Below, one piece after another: positions 17,001 to 29,500 of a DNA stretch of 64,000 nt. Location of the stretch: positions 114,673 to 178,672 of the forward strand of contig NZ_CADESW010000018.1 in the NCBI RefSeq assembly GCF_902830275.1. Direction: 5' to 3'. The position numbers and the translations under genes are program-made. A model generated the notes under the pieces. The model saw only the letters and a program-made list of their open reading frames with translations. It was not told where the DNA came from and did no database searches. Numbering within the stretch: the first letter of the stretch is position 1; each line of letters starts with the position of its first letter. The stretch comes from Burkholderia stagnalis. GTDB taxonomy: Bacteria > Pseudomonadota > Gammaproteobacteria > Burkholderiales > Burkholderiaceae.

Positions 17001-18191
17001 TCAGGACAGCCGTTCGATCGCGATCGCCGTCGCCTCGCCGCCGCCGATGCACAGCGACGCCACGCCGCGCTTGAGGCCGTGCGTCTCGAGCGCCGCGAGC
17101 AGCGTGACCATCACGCGCGCGCCCGACGCGCCGATCGGGTGCCCGAGCGCGCACGCGCCGCCATGCACGTTGACCTTGTCGTGCGGCAGGTCGAGATCGC
17201 GCATCGCCGCCATCACGACCACCGCGAACGCCTCGTTGATCTCGAACAGGTCGACGTCGCCCAGCCGCCAGCCGGTCTTCTCCGACAGCTTGCGCAGCGC
17301 GCCGATCGGCGCGGTCGTGAACAGCCCCGGCTTGTCCGCATAGGTCGAGTGGCCGACGATCACCGCCTTCGGCACAAGGCCGCGCTTCTCCGCTTCCGAG
17401 CGGCGCATCAGCACCAGCGACGCGGCGCCGTCGGAGATCGACGACGCATTCGCCGCCGTCACCGTGCCGCCTTCGCGGAACGCCGGCCGCAGCGTCGGGA
17501 TCTTGTCGAGCCTGGCCTTGCCCGGCTGCTCGTCGATGCTCACGAGCGCCTCGGTCTTGCCCGCGCTCACGCGCACCGGCGCCACTTCGGCCGCGAAGCG
17601 GCCTTCCGCGATCGCCTTCTGGGCGCGCGTGAGCGACGCGATCGCGAACGCATCCTGCGCGTCGCGCGTGAAGCCGTAGGCCGTCGCGCAATCCTCGGCG
17701 AACGTGCCCATCAGGCGGCCCTTGTCGTACGCATCCTCGAGGCCGTCGACGAACATGTGGTCGAGCACCTGCCCGTGGCCCATCCGGTAGCCGCCGCGCG
17801 CCTTCGGCAACAGGTACGGCGCGTTGCTCATGCTCTCCATGCCGCCGGCCACCGCCACGTCGGCGGAGCCCGCGACCAGCAGGTCGTGCGCGAGCATCGC
17901 GGCCTTCATGCCGGAGCCGCACATCTTGTTGACCGTGGTCGCGCCCGTCGCCAGCGGCAGCCCCGCCTTCAGCGCCGCCTGGCGCGCCGGCGCCTGGCCC
18001 TGCCCGGCCGGCAGCACGCAGCCGAAGACGATTTCGTCGACCTGTTCGGCCGGCAGCCCCGCGCGTTCGAGCGCGGCGCGAATCGCCACGGCGCCCAGCT
18101 CGCTCGCGGATGCCGCGGCCAGGTCGCCCTGGAAGCCGCCCATCGGCGTGCGCGCCGCGCCAACGATGACAATCGGATCGTGTGTCGTCAT
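17001..18191 (-). CDS. Acetyl-CoA C-acyltransferase (thiolase)
   Basis: Thiolase of the AtoB/PhaA class, 396 residues, the normal length. The nucleophilic Cys91 lies in VNKMCGSGMKA, the catalytic His351 in GGACALGHPIGASGAR, and the second active-site Cys381 in LCIGGGEATA. It either cleaves 3-ketoacyl-CoA or condenses two acetyl-CoA. It ends an operon behind an acyl-CoA synthetase and an HSD10-like dehydrogenase, which favours a degradative role in fatty or branched-chain acyl-CoA breakdown. It starts 19 bp after the dehydrogenase stop, with GGAGAGGGA upstream as ribosome-binding site. Confidence 0.93.
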   Translation of the reverse strand: MTTHDPIVIVGAARTPMGGFQGDLAAASASELGAVAIRAALERAGLPAEQVDEIVFGCVLPAGQGQAPARQAALKAGLPLATGATTVNKMCGSGMKAAMLAHDLLVAGSADVAVAGGMESMSNAPYLLPKARGGYRMGHGQVLDHMFVDGLEDAYDKGRLMGTFAEDCATAYGFTRDAQDAFAIASLTRAQKAIAEGRFAAEVAPVRVSAGKTEALVSIDEQPGKARLDKIPTLRPAFREGGTVTAANASSISDGAASLVLMRRSEAEKRGLVPKAVIVGHSTYADKPGLFTTAPIGALRKLSEKTGWRLGDVDLFEINEAFAVVVMAAMRDLDLPHDKVNVHGGACALGHPIGASGARVMVTLLAALETHGLKRGVASLCIGGGEATAIAIERLS

Positions 18192-18210
18192 GATTCCCTC
18201 TCCTTGTGGA

Positions 18211-18978
18211 TCAGCGCGGCGCCATGCGCAGCGCGCCGTCGAGTCGAATGACTTCGCCGTTTAGCATCGGGTTTTCGGCGATATGGCGCACCAGCGCCGC
18301 GAATTCGTCGGGCCGCCCGAGCCGCGACGGGAACGGCACGCTCTTGCCGAGCGAGTCCTGCACTTCCTGCGGCATCCCGGTCAGCATCGGCGTCTCGAAG
18401 ATGCCCGGCGCGATCGTCACGACGCGGATGCCGAAGCGCGCGAGCTCGCGCGCCACCGGCAGCGTCATCCCGGCCACCCCGGCTTTCGACGCCGCATAGG
18501 CCGCCTGCCCGATCTGCCCGTCGAACGCCGCCACCGACGCGGTGTTGACGATCACGCCGCGCTCGCCGTTCGCATCGGCGTCCTGCTTCGACATCGCGTC
18601 GGCCGCGAGCCGCATCATGTTGAAGGTGCCGACCAGGTTGATCGACACCGCGCGCGCGAAGCTGTCGAGCCGGTGCGGCCCGTCGCGCCCGACCACCTTC
18701 TCGCCCGGCGCGACGCCCGCGCAGTTGACGAGCCCGTCGATGCGCCCGAACGCGTCGAGCGCCGCGGCGATCGCGGCCTGCCCGTCGGCTTCGCTCGTCA
18801 CGTCGGCGGCCACGGCGCGCGCCGCCGCGCCGAGCTCGCGCGCGACGCCGGCGACGGCGTCCGCATTGACGTCGGCCAACAGCACGCGGCCACCCTGCGC
18901 GACGACCATCCGCGCGACCGCGGCGCCGAGGCCGGAGCCCGCGCCCGTGACGACAAATACCCGGTTATCGATGTTCAT
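18211..18978 (-). CDS. 3-hydroxyacyl-CoA dehydrogenase, HSD10-like SDR
   Basis: Short-chain dehydrogenase, 255 residues, closely resembling type-2 3-hydroxyacyl-CoA dehydrogenase (HSD17B10). The NAD motif is TGAGSGLG, the segment NCAGVAPGEKVVG is characteristic of this subgroup, and the catalytic YxxxK appears as YAASK in AYAASKAGVAGMT. It would oxidise 3-hydroxyacyl-CoA to the 3-keto form that the thiolase next in the operon cleaves. The ATG at 18978 is chosen because GGAG lies 8 bp upstream; an ATG at 18987 is the alternative. Confidence 0.92.
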   Translation of the reverse strand: MNIDNRVFVVTGAGSGLGAAVARMVVAQGGRVLLADVNADAVAGVARELGAAARAVAADVTSEADGQAAIAAALDAFGRIDGLVNCAGVAPGEKVVGRDGPHRLDSFARAVSINLVGTFNMMRLAADAMSKQDADANGERGVIVNTASVAAFDGQIGQAAYAASKAGVAGMTLPVARELARFGIRVVTIAPGIFETPMLTGMPQEVQDSLGKSVPFPSRLGRPDEFAALVRHIAENPMLNGEVIRLDGALRMAPR

Positions 18979-18991
18979 TGATGCCACTCCA

Positions 18992-19008
18992 TTCAGGAAT
19001 TCAGGAAT

Positions 19009-19015
<7 letters not shown>
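18992..19015. repeat. Three tandem TTCAGGAA units
   Basis: Three exact copies of the 8-bp unit TTCAGGAA, overlapping the stop codon of the acyl-CoA synthetase gene and the gap before the next gene of the operon. Each junction makes an EcoRI-type GAATTC. It is a small slippage-prone tract whose copy number would shift the synthetase C-terminus. Confidence 0.7.
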
Positions 19016-20676
<1,661 letters not shown>

Positions 20677-20825
20677 GGGTGTCTCCTCCCGTTGTATCGC
20701 TGCCGGCCGGGCGACCGGAGCCGCAGATTCGTTCCCGATGGTAGTCATCGCCGACATTGCAAACAATGACAAATCGGGTCTACGATCTTGATCGGATTTG
20801 CCATGTCGGATGGAGGAGGCTTGCG

Positions 20826-21812
20826 GTGGAACGGCAGATGATCGCGTCGGGTTTCGTCGAGGATGCACTTGCGTGCCTGCGCGTGCAGGGCGTCGACGTC
20901 GCGCCGCTGCTGCGCGCGGCGGGCCTGCCCGGCGAGGTGGACGCGCCGGTCACGGTCCAGCAGTACGGGCGGCTGTGGCTCGCGATGGCCGAAGCGCTCG
21001 ACGACGAGTTCTTCGGCCTCGCCGCGCGCCCGATGCGGGTCGGCAGCTTCGCGCTGCTCGGGCATGCGGTGCTGCACACGCGCACGCTCGAACAGGCGCT
21101 GCGGCGCTCGCTGCGCTTCCTGCGCGTGGTGCTCGACCATCCGCACGGCACGCTGCAGGCGAGCGGCGGCGAGGCGCGCATCGTGCTCGCGGACGTGGGC
21201 GCGCCGCGCCCCGCGTTCGCATACCGCACGTTCTGGCTGGTCCTGCTCGGGCTCGCGTGCTGGCTGATCGGGCGGCGCATTCCGCTGCGGCGCATCGACT
21301 TCTCGTGCCCGAGCCCCGAACATCGCGCCGACTACAGCCAGTTCTTCGGCGCGCCCGTGCATTTCGACCAGCCCGACTGCCGGCTCGCGTTCGACGCGGC
21401 CTACCTGCGGCTGCCGACGATCCGCTCCGAACAGGCGCTGAAAGCCTTCCTGCGCGGCGCGCCGGCCAACATCCTGGTGCGCTACCGGCACGACTCGGGA
21501 TGGGTCGCGAAGATCCGCACGCACCTGAAAGCCGTCGCGGCCGCGGAATGGCCGACCTTCGACGCGCTCGCCGCGCAGCTCGGCGTGCCGCCGGCGACGC
21601 TGCGGCGGCGCCTGCGCAGCGAAGGGCAGAGCTTCGCGGCGATCAAGGACGAGATGCGCAGCGTGATGGCCCAGGCGCTGCTGCGCGACGGCGAGCGCAG
21701 CGTGGCCGACATCGCGTCCGAACTGGGCTTCTCCGAGCCGAGCGCGTTCCATCGCGCGTTCCGCAAATGGACCGGGCATTCGCCGGGCGCGTTCCGCCGC
21801 GACGGTGAGTGA
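20826..21812 (+). CDS. AraC-family regulator (arabinose-binding-like N-terminus)
   Basis: AraC/XylS-type regulator of about 328 residues, of the group with the Arabinose_bd (PF12625-like) N-terminal domain found in regulators of lipid and acyl-CoA catabolism. The C-terminal double HTH shows LGVPPATLRRRLRSEGQSF and DIASELGFSEPSAFHRAFRK. It is divergent from the acyl-CoA synthetase/dehydrogenase/thiolase operon and is very likely its regulator. The GTG at 20826 is chosen because GGAGGAGG (20812-20819) lies 6 bp upstream; an in-frame ATG at 20757 lies in the divergent promoter and one at 20838 lacks a good site. Confidence 0.9.
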   Translation: MERQMIASGFVEDALACLRVQGVDVAPLLRAAGLPGEVDAPVTVQQYGRLWLAMAEALDDEFFGLAARPMRVGSFALLGHAVLHTRTLEQALRRSLRFLRVVLDHPHGTLQASGGEARIVLADVGAPRPAFAYRTFWLVLLGLACWLIGRRIPLRRIDFSCPSPEHRADYSQFFGAPVHFDQPDCRLAFDAAYLRLPTIRSEQALKAFLRGAPANILVRYRHDSGWVAKIRTHLKAVAAAEWPTFDALAAQLGVPPATLRRRLRSEGQSFAAIKDEMRSVMAQALLRDGERSVADIASELGFSEPSAFHRAFRKWTGHSPGAFRRDGE

Positions 21813-21923
21813 TGCCGGGCGCGGCGGGCTGATACGCCCCCCTTCGTCGGCTGCGCCGCATTCCGCGCGGCGCGGCGCCACGCATCGCCGCAAGCGGCGC
21901 GCCAGGTTTTCCGGCGCCGTGCT

Positions 21924-23228
21924 TCAGCATGCCTCGTCGGGCACGAGCAGATCGATCCGGCGCATGCGCGGATGCGCGAACATGCACGCGCACAGCAGCA
22001 CGCTCGCCGCGCCGGCGACGACGAACAGCAGCGCGACGCCGCCGCCCGCGCCGATCCCGAACCACGCATGCGCCGCCTGCGCGAACGCGCCGCCTGCCGC
22101 CAGCGCGGGCTCCAGCACGCGGTCGACGACGAATCCGCCCGCCGCAACGACGATCGTCATCGTCGCGATCATCAGCATGCTGACGCACGACAGCACGCTG
22201 GCCCGGTTGCGCGCCTGAATCTTGCGCATCCACAACGCGTTGCAACACCCTTCGGCGACGCTGCCCGCCGCCAGCGCGACGAACGCGATCGCGCAGTACG
22301 TCGACGTCGACGACGCAAGGCCGATCGACAGCATGCAGAGCGACAGCACCGTATCCGCGCACACGACGATCAGCATCAGGCGCTGCGGGTTGGTCGCCGC
22401 GACGAGGAGCGACATGCCGGCGAGCCCGCCGAGCGCGGCCCACGTATAGACGAACCCGAGCTCCGCGCTCGAATGCTGCGCGAGCACGAGCGGCGCGATC
22501 ATCATCGTCGCGAGCGAGATCAGCGCGCTCTGGAGCATCACGTAGACGAGCAGCCCGAGCAGCAGCGGCTCCGCCTCGAAGAAGCGCCGCGCGCTCGCGA
22601 GGCTCGTCAGCACGTCATGGAGCAACGGCCGGTTCGCGCACGCCGGCTCGACGGATGCCGCGCCGAGACGGCCGAGCGCCGCGAGCACGCATAGCATCGC
22701 CGCGACGCTCGCGACGAAATGAATGGCGAACACCGCCTGCAGGCCCGCGCCGCCCATGATGATGCCGCCGAGCAACGGCGCGGCGAGCGTCGAGACGTTC
22801 TTGCCGATGCCGATCAGGCCGTTCGCGCGCGTCAGCCCGTCCTTCGTCACGAGCGAACCTACCGAGGCCTGATAGGCGGGCCCCCGAAACGCGCCGACCG
22901 CCGACGCGCAGCCGTTGAACACGTACAGATGCAGCGGCTGCAGCCGGCCGGCCAGCAGCAGCGCGAGCAGCAGCAGCGTCAGCAGCGCGAGCGCCGCGTC
23001 GGCCGCGACGATGATGCGCTTGCGGTCGAGCCGATCGGCGAGGCCGCCCGCGAACGGCAGGATCAGCACCGACGGCAGCGTCGCGGCGATCACCGTATTC
23101 GAGAAGGCCGTCACCGAGCCGGATTGTCGATAGACCCAGACGCCGAGCGCGAACGACATCAACGCCGCGGCGAACTGCATCGTCGATTCGCCCAGCCAGA
23201 AGAAATAGAAACGACGACCTAGCGACAT
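21924..23228 (-). CDS. MFS transporter, probable peptide exporter
   Basis: Major facilitator protein, 434 residues, with about twelve hydrophobic segments. The first loop has the MFS motif GGLADRLDRKRI (a GxxxDRxxRR variant) after FALGVWVYRQSGSVTAFSN. Sequences of this type, resembling the MFS_3/enterobactin-exporter group, are common beside NRPS operons. It is divergent from the first NRPS gene with a shared 366-bp promoter region, so it probably exports the peptide product or gives self-protection. Another fate, such as export of an unrelated compound, cannot be excluded. Confidence 0.85.
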   Translation of the reverse strand: MSLGRRFYFFWLGESTMQFAAALMSFALGVWVYRQSGSVTAFSNTVIAATLPSVLILPFAGGLADRLDRKRIIVAADAALALLTLLLLALLLAGRLQPLHLYVFNGCASAVGAFRGPAYQASVGSLVTKDGLTRANGLIGIGKNVSTLAAPLLGGIIMGGAGLQAVFAIHFVASVAAMLCVLAALGRLGAASVEPACANRPLLHDVLTSLASARRFFEAEPLLLGLLVYVMLQSALISLATMMIAPLVLAQHSSAELGFVYTWAALGGLAGMSLLVAATNPQRLMLIVVCADTVLSLCMLSIGLASSTSTYCAIAFVALAAGSVAEGCCNALWMRKIQARNRASVLSCVSMLMIATMTIVVAAGGFVVDRVLEPALAAGGAFAQAAHAWFGIGAGGGVALLFVVAGAASVLLCACMFAHPRMRRIDLLVPDEAC

Positions 23229-23594
23229 GCATTCCTTATCGGGTTGAGCGCGACGGCGCAGGGACGGCGCGCGCGTCGCGTCGCGCCCGGCACCCGCGCG
23301 GCGGGCGCGTGGGCAGGCCTGCCGGATTAGATCACCGGCGCCGGACCACGTCTGTCATGGGAATGCATGACGGCGCGCGCGCATTGTCCGGCGTTCCGGG
23401 GACAGACGTTCGACCGGCGCGGTGCTCTAATCGCCGTCACTCGCGCATTGCCGCATCGGCCGCCCGCATTCCTGGCGCGCATGCATGTCAGCGCGTGGGG
23501 CGGTTTCCCGATGCCGCGCATCTCGCGGCAAGCGCACAACGTATCGGTATCCGAAGAACCTTCGCAAGCGAATCCATCTACGTCGGGCTGTCAG
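23229..23594. other. Divergent promoter region between exporter and NRPS operon
   Basis: About 370 bp that must hold the promoters of the MFS gene and of the NRPS operon. It contains the GTCATG-N6-CATGAC inverted repeat listed separately. The frame of the first NRPS is open back to 23367, but the translated residues (Arg/Ala/Pro-rich) do not look like condensation-domain sequence. Confidence 0.6.
23354..23371. promoter_or_regulatory. Inverted repeat GTCATG-N6-CATGAC
   Basis: A perfect 6-bp dyad with a 6-bp spacer in the divergent promoter region, 126 bp before the MFS start and about 220 bp before the NRPS start. Its size and position suit the operator of a dimeric regulator controlling the cluster. 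No regulator gene lies within the cluster, so the binder is unknown. Confidence 0.4.
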
Positions 23595-26500
23595 ATGAAA
23601 TACCCCTTCCGGGCGGCACAGCGCAATATCCACGCGGCGCAAAACTTCCATGAAGACCACCGGCTCGCGCAAATCGGCGCGGCGGCGAACATCGTCGGCA
23701 CGCTCGAGCCCGACCTGTTCTGGCGCGCGGCGGACTTCGTCGCGGCGCACAGTCCTGCGCTGCGCTCGGCGCTGCATGACGGCGCCGACGGCCTGTTCCA
23801 GGTCGTGCACGACGTTGCGGGCTTCGCGCACGAGACACTCGACCTGCGTTCGCACGCCGATCCGCAGGCGGCCGCGCGGCGCTTCATCGACGACGATTTC
23901 GCGAACCGCCGTTTCGCCGCCGACGGACACGACGTCGCGAACCGGATGATATTGCTCAGGACAGGCGACGCGGAGCACATCGCATATGCAGCCTTCCATC
24001 ACGCGCTGTTCGACGGCTGGGGCACATCGCTGTTCTACGCGCGCCTGTGCGACGCGTACAACCGGCTGCGTGCGGGCGGCGAACCGGTGGCGTGGGAGGA
24101 GACGAGCGTCGACGCGGCGCTGGCGGACGAGCGCGCGTATCTGTCGTCCGACCGGTGCGACGCGTCGCGCCGATACTGGGCCGAGCGGCTCGCGTCGTAC
24201 GACAGCGAATACTTCCCGCGCGCGACGTCGCTGTCGAACCGGCGCACGGTGCTCGAACTGGGCGAGGCCGACACCGCCGCGGTGCGCGCATGGTGCGACA
24301 CGCACCGCGTGAGCGCATTCCACTTTTTCACGGCTGTGTTGCACGCGACGCTGTTTCGCGTGGTCGGCGCGCGCGATCTCGCGATCGGCCTGCCGATCCT
24401 CAACCGGCGCACCGCGACCGACAAGCAGACGATCGGGCTCTTTCTCGGCTTTTGCGTGCTGCGCGCGTCGGCGGCGCCTGCCGACACGTTCGCGGCACTC
24501 GCCGCGCGGATCGGCGCGCAACTGAAGGCCGATTTCCGGCATCAGCGCTACCCGCTCGACGCGGTGTCGGGCGACCAGGGCCGCCTGCCGTTCGAAGTGA
24601 GCCTGTCGTACGAACGGCACGACTACGATGCGACGTTCGACGGCACGTCCACGACGGTGACGCCGCTGCGCACGCCCGCGCAGAGCTACCCGCTGCGCGT
24701 GTACGTCCGCGATTTCAGCGCGCAGCGGCCGATCTACATCGACTTCGACACGAACGATTCGTGCTTCGGCGCGCTCGCGCCGCAGGCATTCGTGGAGACG
24801 TTTCACGCCGTGATGCGCGACGCGCTCGACGATGCGGATGCGCGTCTCGTTTCGGCGAGGTCGGCGGCCGGCGATGCGGGGGCGGCGATGCGCGCGCCGG
24901 CCGACGTGCCGGCGATGCGGCACGCGAATCTCTGCGATGCATTCGAGGAGATCGCCGGGCGCTATCCGGATGCGGTCGCCGTTTCCGGTGATGCCGGTTC
25001 GCTCACCTATGCGCAGCTCGACGCGCGTGCCAATGCGCTCGCCTGGACGTTGCGCGAACTCGGCGCGGCCCCCGAGCAGCGCATCGGCCTCGCCTGCGCG
25101 CGCGACATCCCGTTCGCGGTCGGCATGCTCGCCATCCTCAAGACCGGCGCAGCCTATGTGCCGCTCGATTCCGCCTATCCGGACGAACGGCTGCGCTTTC
25201 TCATCGACGACAGCGCGATGATTGCCATCGTCGGCACCGCTGCCGAGCTGGAACGCCTGCCTTGCCCTGATCTGCCGCGCTGCGAGATCGATCTCGACGG
25301 CGACGACGACCACGACCACCGCGACCACCGCGATGACCGCGATGACCGCGACGACCGCGCCCGCCCCGCCCCGCCGCGCGCCATCTGCGCCGCCCAGGCC
25401 GCCTATGTGATCTACACGTCCGGCTCCACCGGCACCCCCAAGGGCTGCGTCGTCACCCACGCGAACGTGCTGCGCCTGTTCGACGTCACCCGAGAATCGT
25501 TCGCCCTCTCCAGCCATGACGTCTGGAGCGTGTTCCATTCCACCGCCTTCGACTTCTCCGTCTGGGAGCTTTGGGGTGCGCTGCTGCACGGCGCGCAGGC
25601 CGTCTTCGTGCCCTTCGAGACCAGCCGCGATCCGCTCGCGTTCGCCGGTTTCCTGCGCGAGCATCGCGTGTCCGTCCTCAGCCAGACCCCTTCCGCGTTC
25701 CGCCTGCTCGATCGCCAGCCCGGCACGCTGCCCGCGCTGCGCCTCGTCGTGTTCGGCGGCGAGGCGCTCGCCCCCGCCAGCCTGCGCGGCTGGTTCGATC
25801 GCTACGGCGACGCGCGGCCCCGTCTCGTCAACATGTACGGCATCACCGAGACCACCGTGCACGTCACCGCGCGCACGCTGCGCAGCGCCGACGCCGATGC
25901 CCCGCTCAGCCCGATCGGCGAACCGCTCGCCGATCTCTCGCTGCAGTTGCTCGATCGTCATGGCGAGCCCGTACTCGATGGCGTCCCCGGCGAGATCCAC
26001 GTCGGCGGCGCGGGCGTCGCGCGCGGCTACCTGAACCGGCCCGGCCTGACCGCCGCGCGCTTCGTTCCCGATCCGCACGGCGCGCCGGGCGCGCGGCGCT
26101 ATCGCGCCGGCGATCTCGCGCAACGCCAGGACGACGGCGAAATCCACTATCTCGGCCGCGCCGACCAGCAGATCAAGATTCGGGGCTTCCGCATCGAGCC
26201 CGGCGAGATCGAGGCCGCGCTGCGTGCGCATCCTGCGGTGCGTGATGCGGCTGTGGTTGCCGATGACGATGCGCAGGGCAATGCGCGGCTCGTTGCGTAT
26301 GTCACGCGGCGGCGCGGGGATGGTCTGGATAACTTCGATGCCGGTGGCAACGGCGGTGTTGGCGGTGTTGGCGGTGTTGGCGGTGTTGGCGGTGTTGGCG
26401 GTGTTGGCGGTGTTGGCGGTGTTGGCGATGTCGGCGATGTCGGCGATGTCGGCGATGTCGGCGATGTCGGCGATGTCGGCGATGTCGGCGATGTCGGCGA

Positions 26501-29500
26501 TGTCGGCGATGTCAGCGATGTCAGCGATGTCAGCGATGTCAGCGATGTCAGCGATGTCAGCGATGTCAGCGATGTCAGCGATGTCGGCGATGCCGGCGAT
26601 GTCGCACTCGCCGCCGCCGCGCTCCGCACCCACCTCGCCGCGCACGTGCCGGCCCACATGATCCCCGCGCATTTCATCGTGCTCGATGCGCTGCCGCTCA
26701 CCGTCAACGGCAAGCTCGACCGCCGCGCGCTGCCCAAACCCGAAGCCGTCTCCGCCAACGCCAACGCCGACCGCGAGCCGCCCGCCACGCCCACCGAGCG
26801 CCTGCTCGCCGATATCTGGGCGCGCGTCCTCGGCCGCACGCCCGCCCGCCACGACAGCTTCTTCGCACTCGGCGGCGACAGCCTCAATTCGCTGGAAGTC
26901 GTCACCGCCGCACGCGCGCGCGGCGTGTACGTGTCGCCCCGCCAGTTGCGCGAATGCCCGACGCTCGCCGCGCTCGCCGAAACCGTCGATCGCGATCCGC
27001 AGCAGCCGGTGTCGGCTTCCACCGCGCCCGCGCCGTTCGCGCTGCTGCCGGACACCGACCGCGCATTGCTGCCCGACGGGCTCGAGGATGCATTGCCGAT
27101 GTCCCGCCTGCAGCTTGGCATGCTGTTTCATCGGGAGCGCGACGGCGGCGCGGTATTCCATGACGTGTTCCGCTATCGCCTGCGCGTCGCCGCGTGGGAC
27201 GAGGCTGCGTGGCGACGCGCGCTCGCGGCCACGACGCGCGCGCACGCGGCGCTGCGCACCGTGTTCGCGCTCGACGGTTTTTCGGCGCCGCTGCAATTGA
27301 TCCGGCGTGAAGCCGCCCCCGCGCTGCAGGTATTCGATTGCCGTGCGCTGGACGAGGCGGCGCAGCAAGCCGAGCTCGACGCATTCGCCGACGCCGAGCA
27401 GCAGCGCGACTTCGACGTCGCGAACGGCCCGATGCTGCGGCTGTTCATCCACCGCGTCGCCGACGACACGATCCACGTCACGCTGAGCTTTCATCATGCG
27501 ATCGTCGATGGCTGGAGCGTCGCGACGCTGATGACGGAGATCATCGGCGGCGCGTGCGGCGGCCCGCTCGCCGCCCCCGAAAGCGACGCGCCCGTGCTTG
27601 CGCTGCACGCGGCACACGAGCGCGACGCACGCGCGGACGACGCGCTGCGTCGCGCGTGGCGCGAGCGCGTCGCGCGCTCGCCCGCGACGCCGCTCGCCGG
27701 CGGCGACGTCGCGAACGGCGACGGCCACGCACGCGACGCGAGCGGGGCCGCCGGCCAGCGCACGGTCGCGCGCGTCGTCCGACGCGTGCCGCAACCGCTG
27801 GCGGCGTCGCTCGTCGCGCACGCCCGCACGCTCGGCATCGAGTTGCGCACGCTGCTGCTCGCCGCGCATCTGCGCGCGCTGTCGCTGCTGACGGGATCGG
27901 ATCGTCCGGTGACAGGCTACGTCGTCCACAATCGCCCCGATCACGCGCAAAGCGCGCGCGCCGCCGGTCTCTTTCTCAACACCGTGCCGTTCGGCACGCG
28001 CCTCGCGCCCGGCTCGTGGGCCGGGCTGGCGCGGCATGTCGCCGCCGTCGAGCGCGAAATCGATGCGCTCAAGCGCCTGCCGCTCGCCGCAATCGCCGAC
28101 GAGGCCGGCGCGGGCCGCCTGTTCGACGTCGCGTTCAACTACATCCATTTCCGCGTCTATCGCGATGCGCTCGCGTTGCCCGGCGTCACGGTCGTCGACT
28201 TCGACGCGCACGAGGAAACCGACTTCCCGCTGCTCGTGCAGTTCACGCGCGATCCGGCTGGCGACGGCATCGACGTGTCGTTGCACTACGATGTCGCGCA
28301 GTTCCGCACGTCGCACATCGAGCGGCATCTCGCGGTGCTCGACGCGGCGCTGCGCGACATGGCGTCCGACATCGACGCGCCGTGGCTCGCGATGCCGGTT
28401 TCCGGCTTGCGCGACGTGCCGGCGGCAACGCGTGCACCGGCCGATGTGCCGGCGTTGCGGTACGCGAATCTCTGCGATGCATTCGAGGAGATCGCCGCGC
28501 GCTATCCGGATGCGGTCGCCGTTTCCGGTGATGCCGGTTCGCTCACCTATGCGCAGCTCGACGCGCGTGCCAATGCGCTCGCCTGGACGTTGCGCGAACT
28601 CGGCGCGGCCCCCGAGCAGCGCATCGGCCTCGCCTGCGCGCGCGACATCCCGTTCGCGGTCGGCATGCTCGCCATCCTCAAGACCGGCGCAGCCTATGTG
28701 CCGCTCGATTCCGCCTATCCGGACGAACGGCTGCGCTTTCTCATCGACGACAGCGCGATGATTGCCATCGTCGGCACCGCTGCCGAGCTGGAACGCCTGC
28801 CTTGCCCTGATCTGCCGCGCTGCGAGATCGATCTCGACGGCGACGACGACCACGACCACCGCGACCACCGCGATGACCGCGATGACCGCGACGACCGCGC
28901 CCGCCCCGCCCCGCCGCGCGCCATCTGCGCCGCCCAGGCCGCCTATGTGATCTACACGTCCGGCTCCACCGGCACCCCCAAGGGCTGCGTCGTCACCCAC
29001 GCGAACGTGCTGCGCCTGTTCGACGTCACCCGAGAATCGTTCGCCCTCTCCAGCCAGGACGTCTGGAGCGTGTTCCATTCCACCGCCTTCGACTTCTCCG
29101 TCTGGGAGCTTTGGGGCGCGCTGCTGCACGGCGCGCAGGCCGTCTTCGTGCCCTTCGAGACCAGCCGCGATCCGCTCGCGTTCGCCGGTTTCCTGCGCGA
29201 GCATCGCGTGTCCGTCCTCAGCCAGACCCCTTCCGCGTTCCGCCTGCTCGATCGTCAGCCCGGCACCCTGCCCGCGCTGCGCCTCGTCGTGTTCGGCGGC
29301 GAGGCGCTCGCCCCCGCCAGCCTGCGCGGCTGGTTCGATCGCTACGGCGACGCGCGGCCCCGTCTCGTCAACATGTACGGCATCACCGAGACCACCGTGC
29401 ACGTCACCGCGCGCACGCTGCGCAGCGCCGACGCCGACGCCCCGCTCAGCCCGATCGGCGAACCGCTCGCCGATCTCTCGCTGCAGTTGCTCGATCGTCA

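Noticed and set aside
26352..26603. CRISPR array or unstructured non-coding repeat
   Set aside because: Units are contiguous 9-mers without spacers, in frame within an A domain. The same applies to 29892-30044, 55236-55361 and 63533-63828 (8-mers without spacers).
27060..28400. Dual epimerisation/condensation domain in NRPS 1 C2
   Set aside because: Dual E/C domains have an extra N-terminal HHxxxxGD-type motif and usually a changed DG; here the motif is a plain HHAIVDG.
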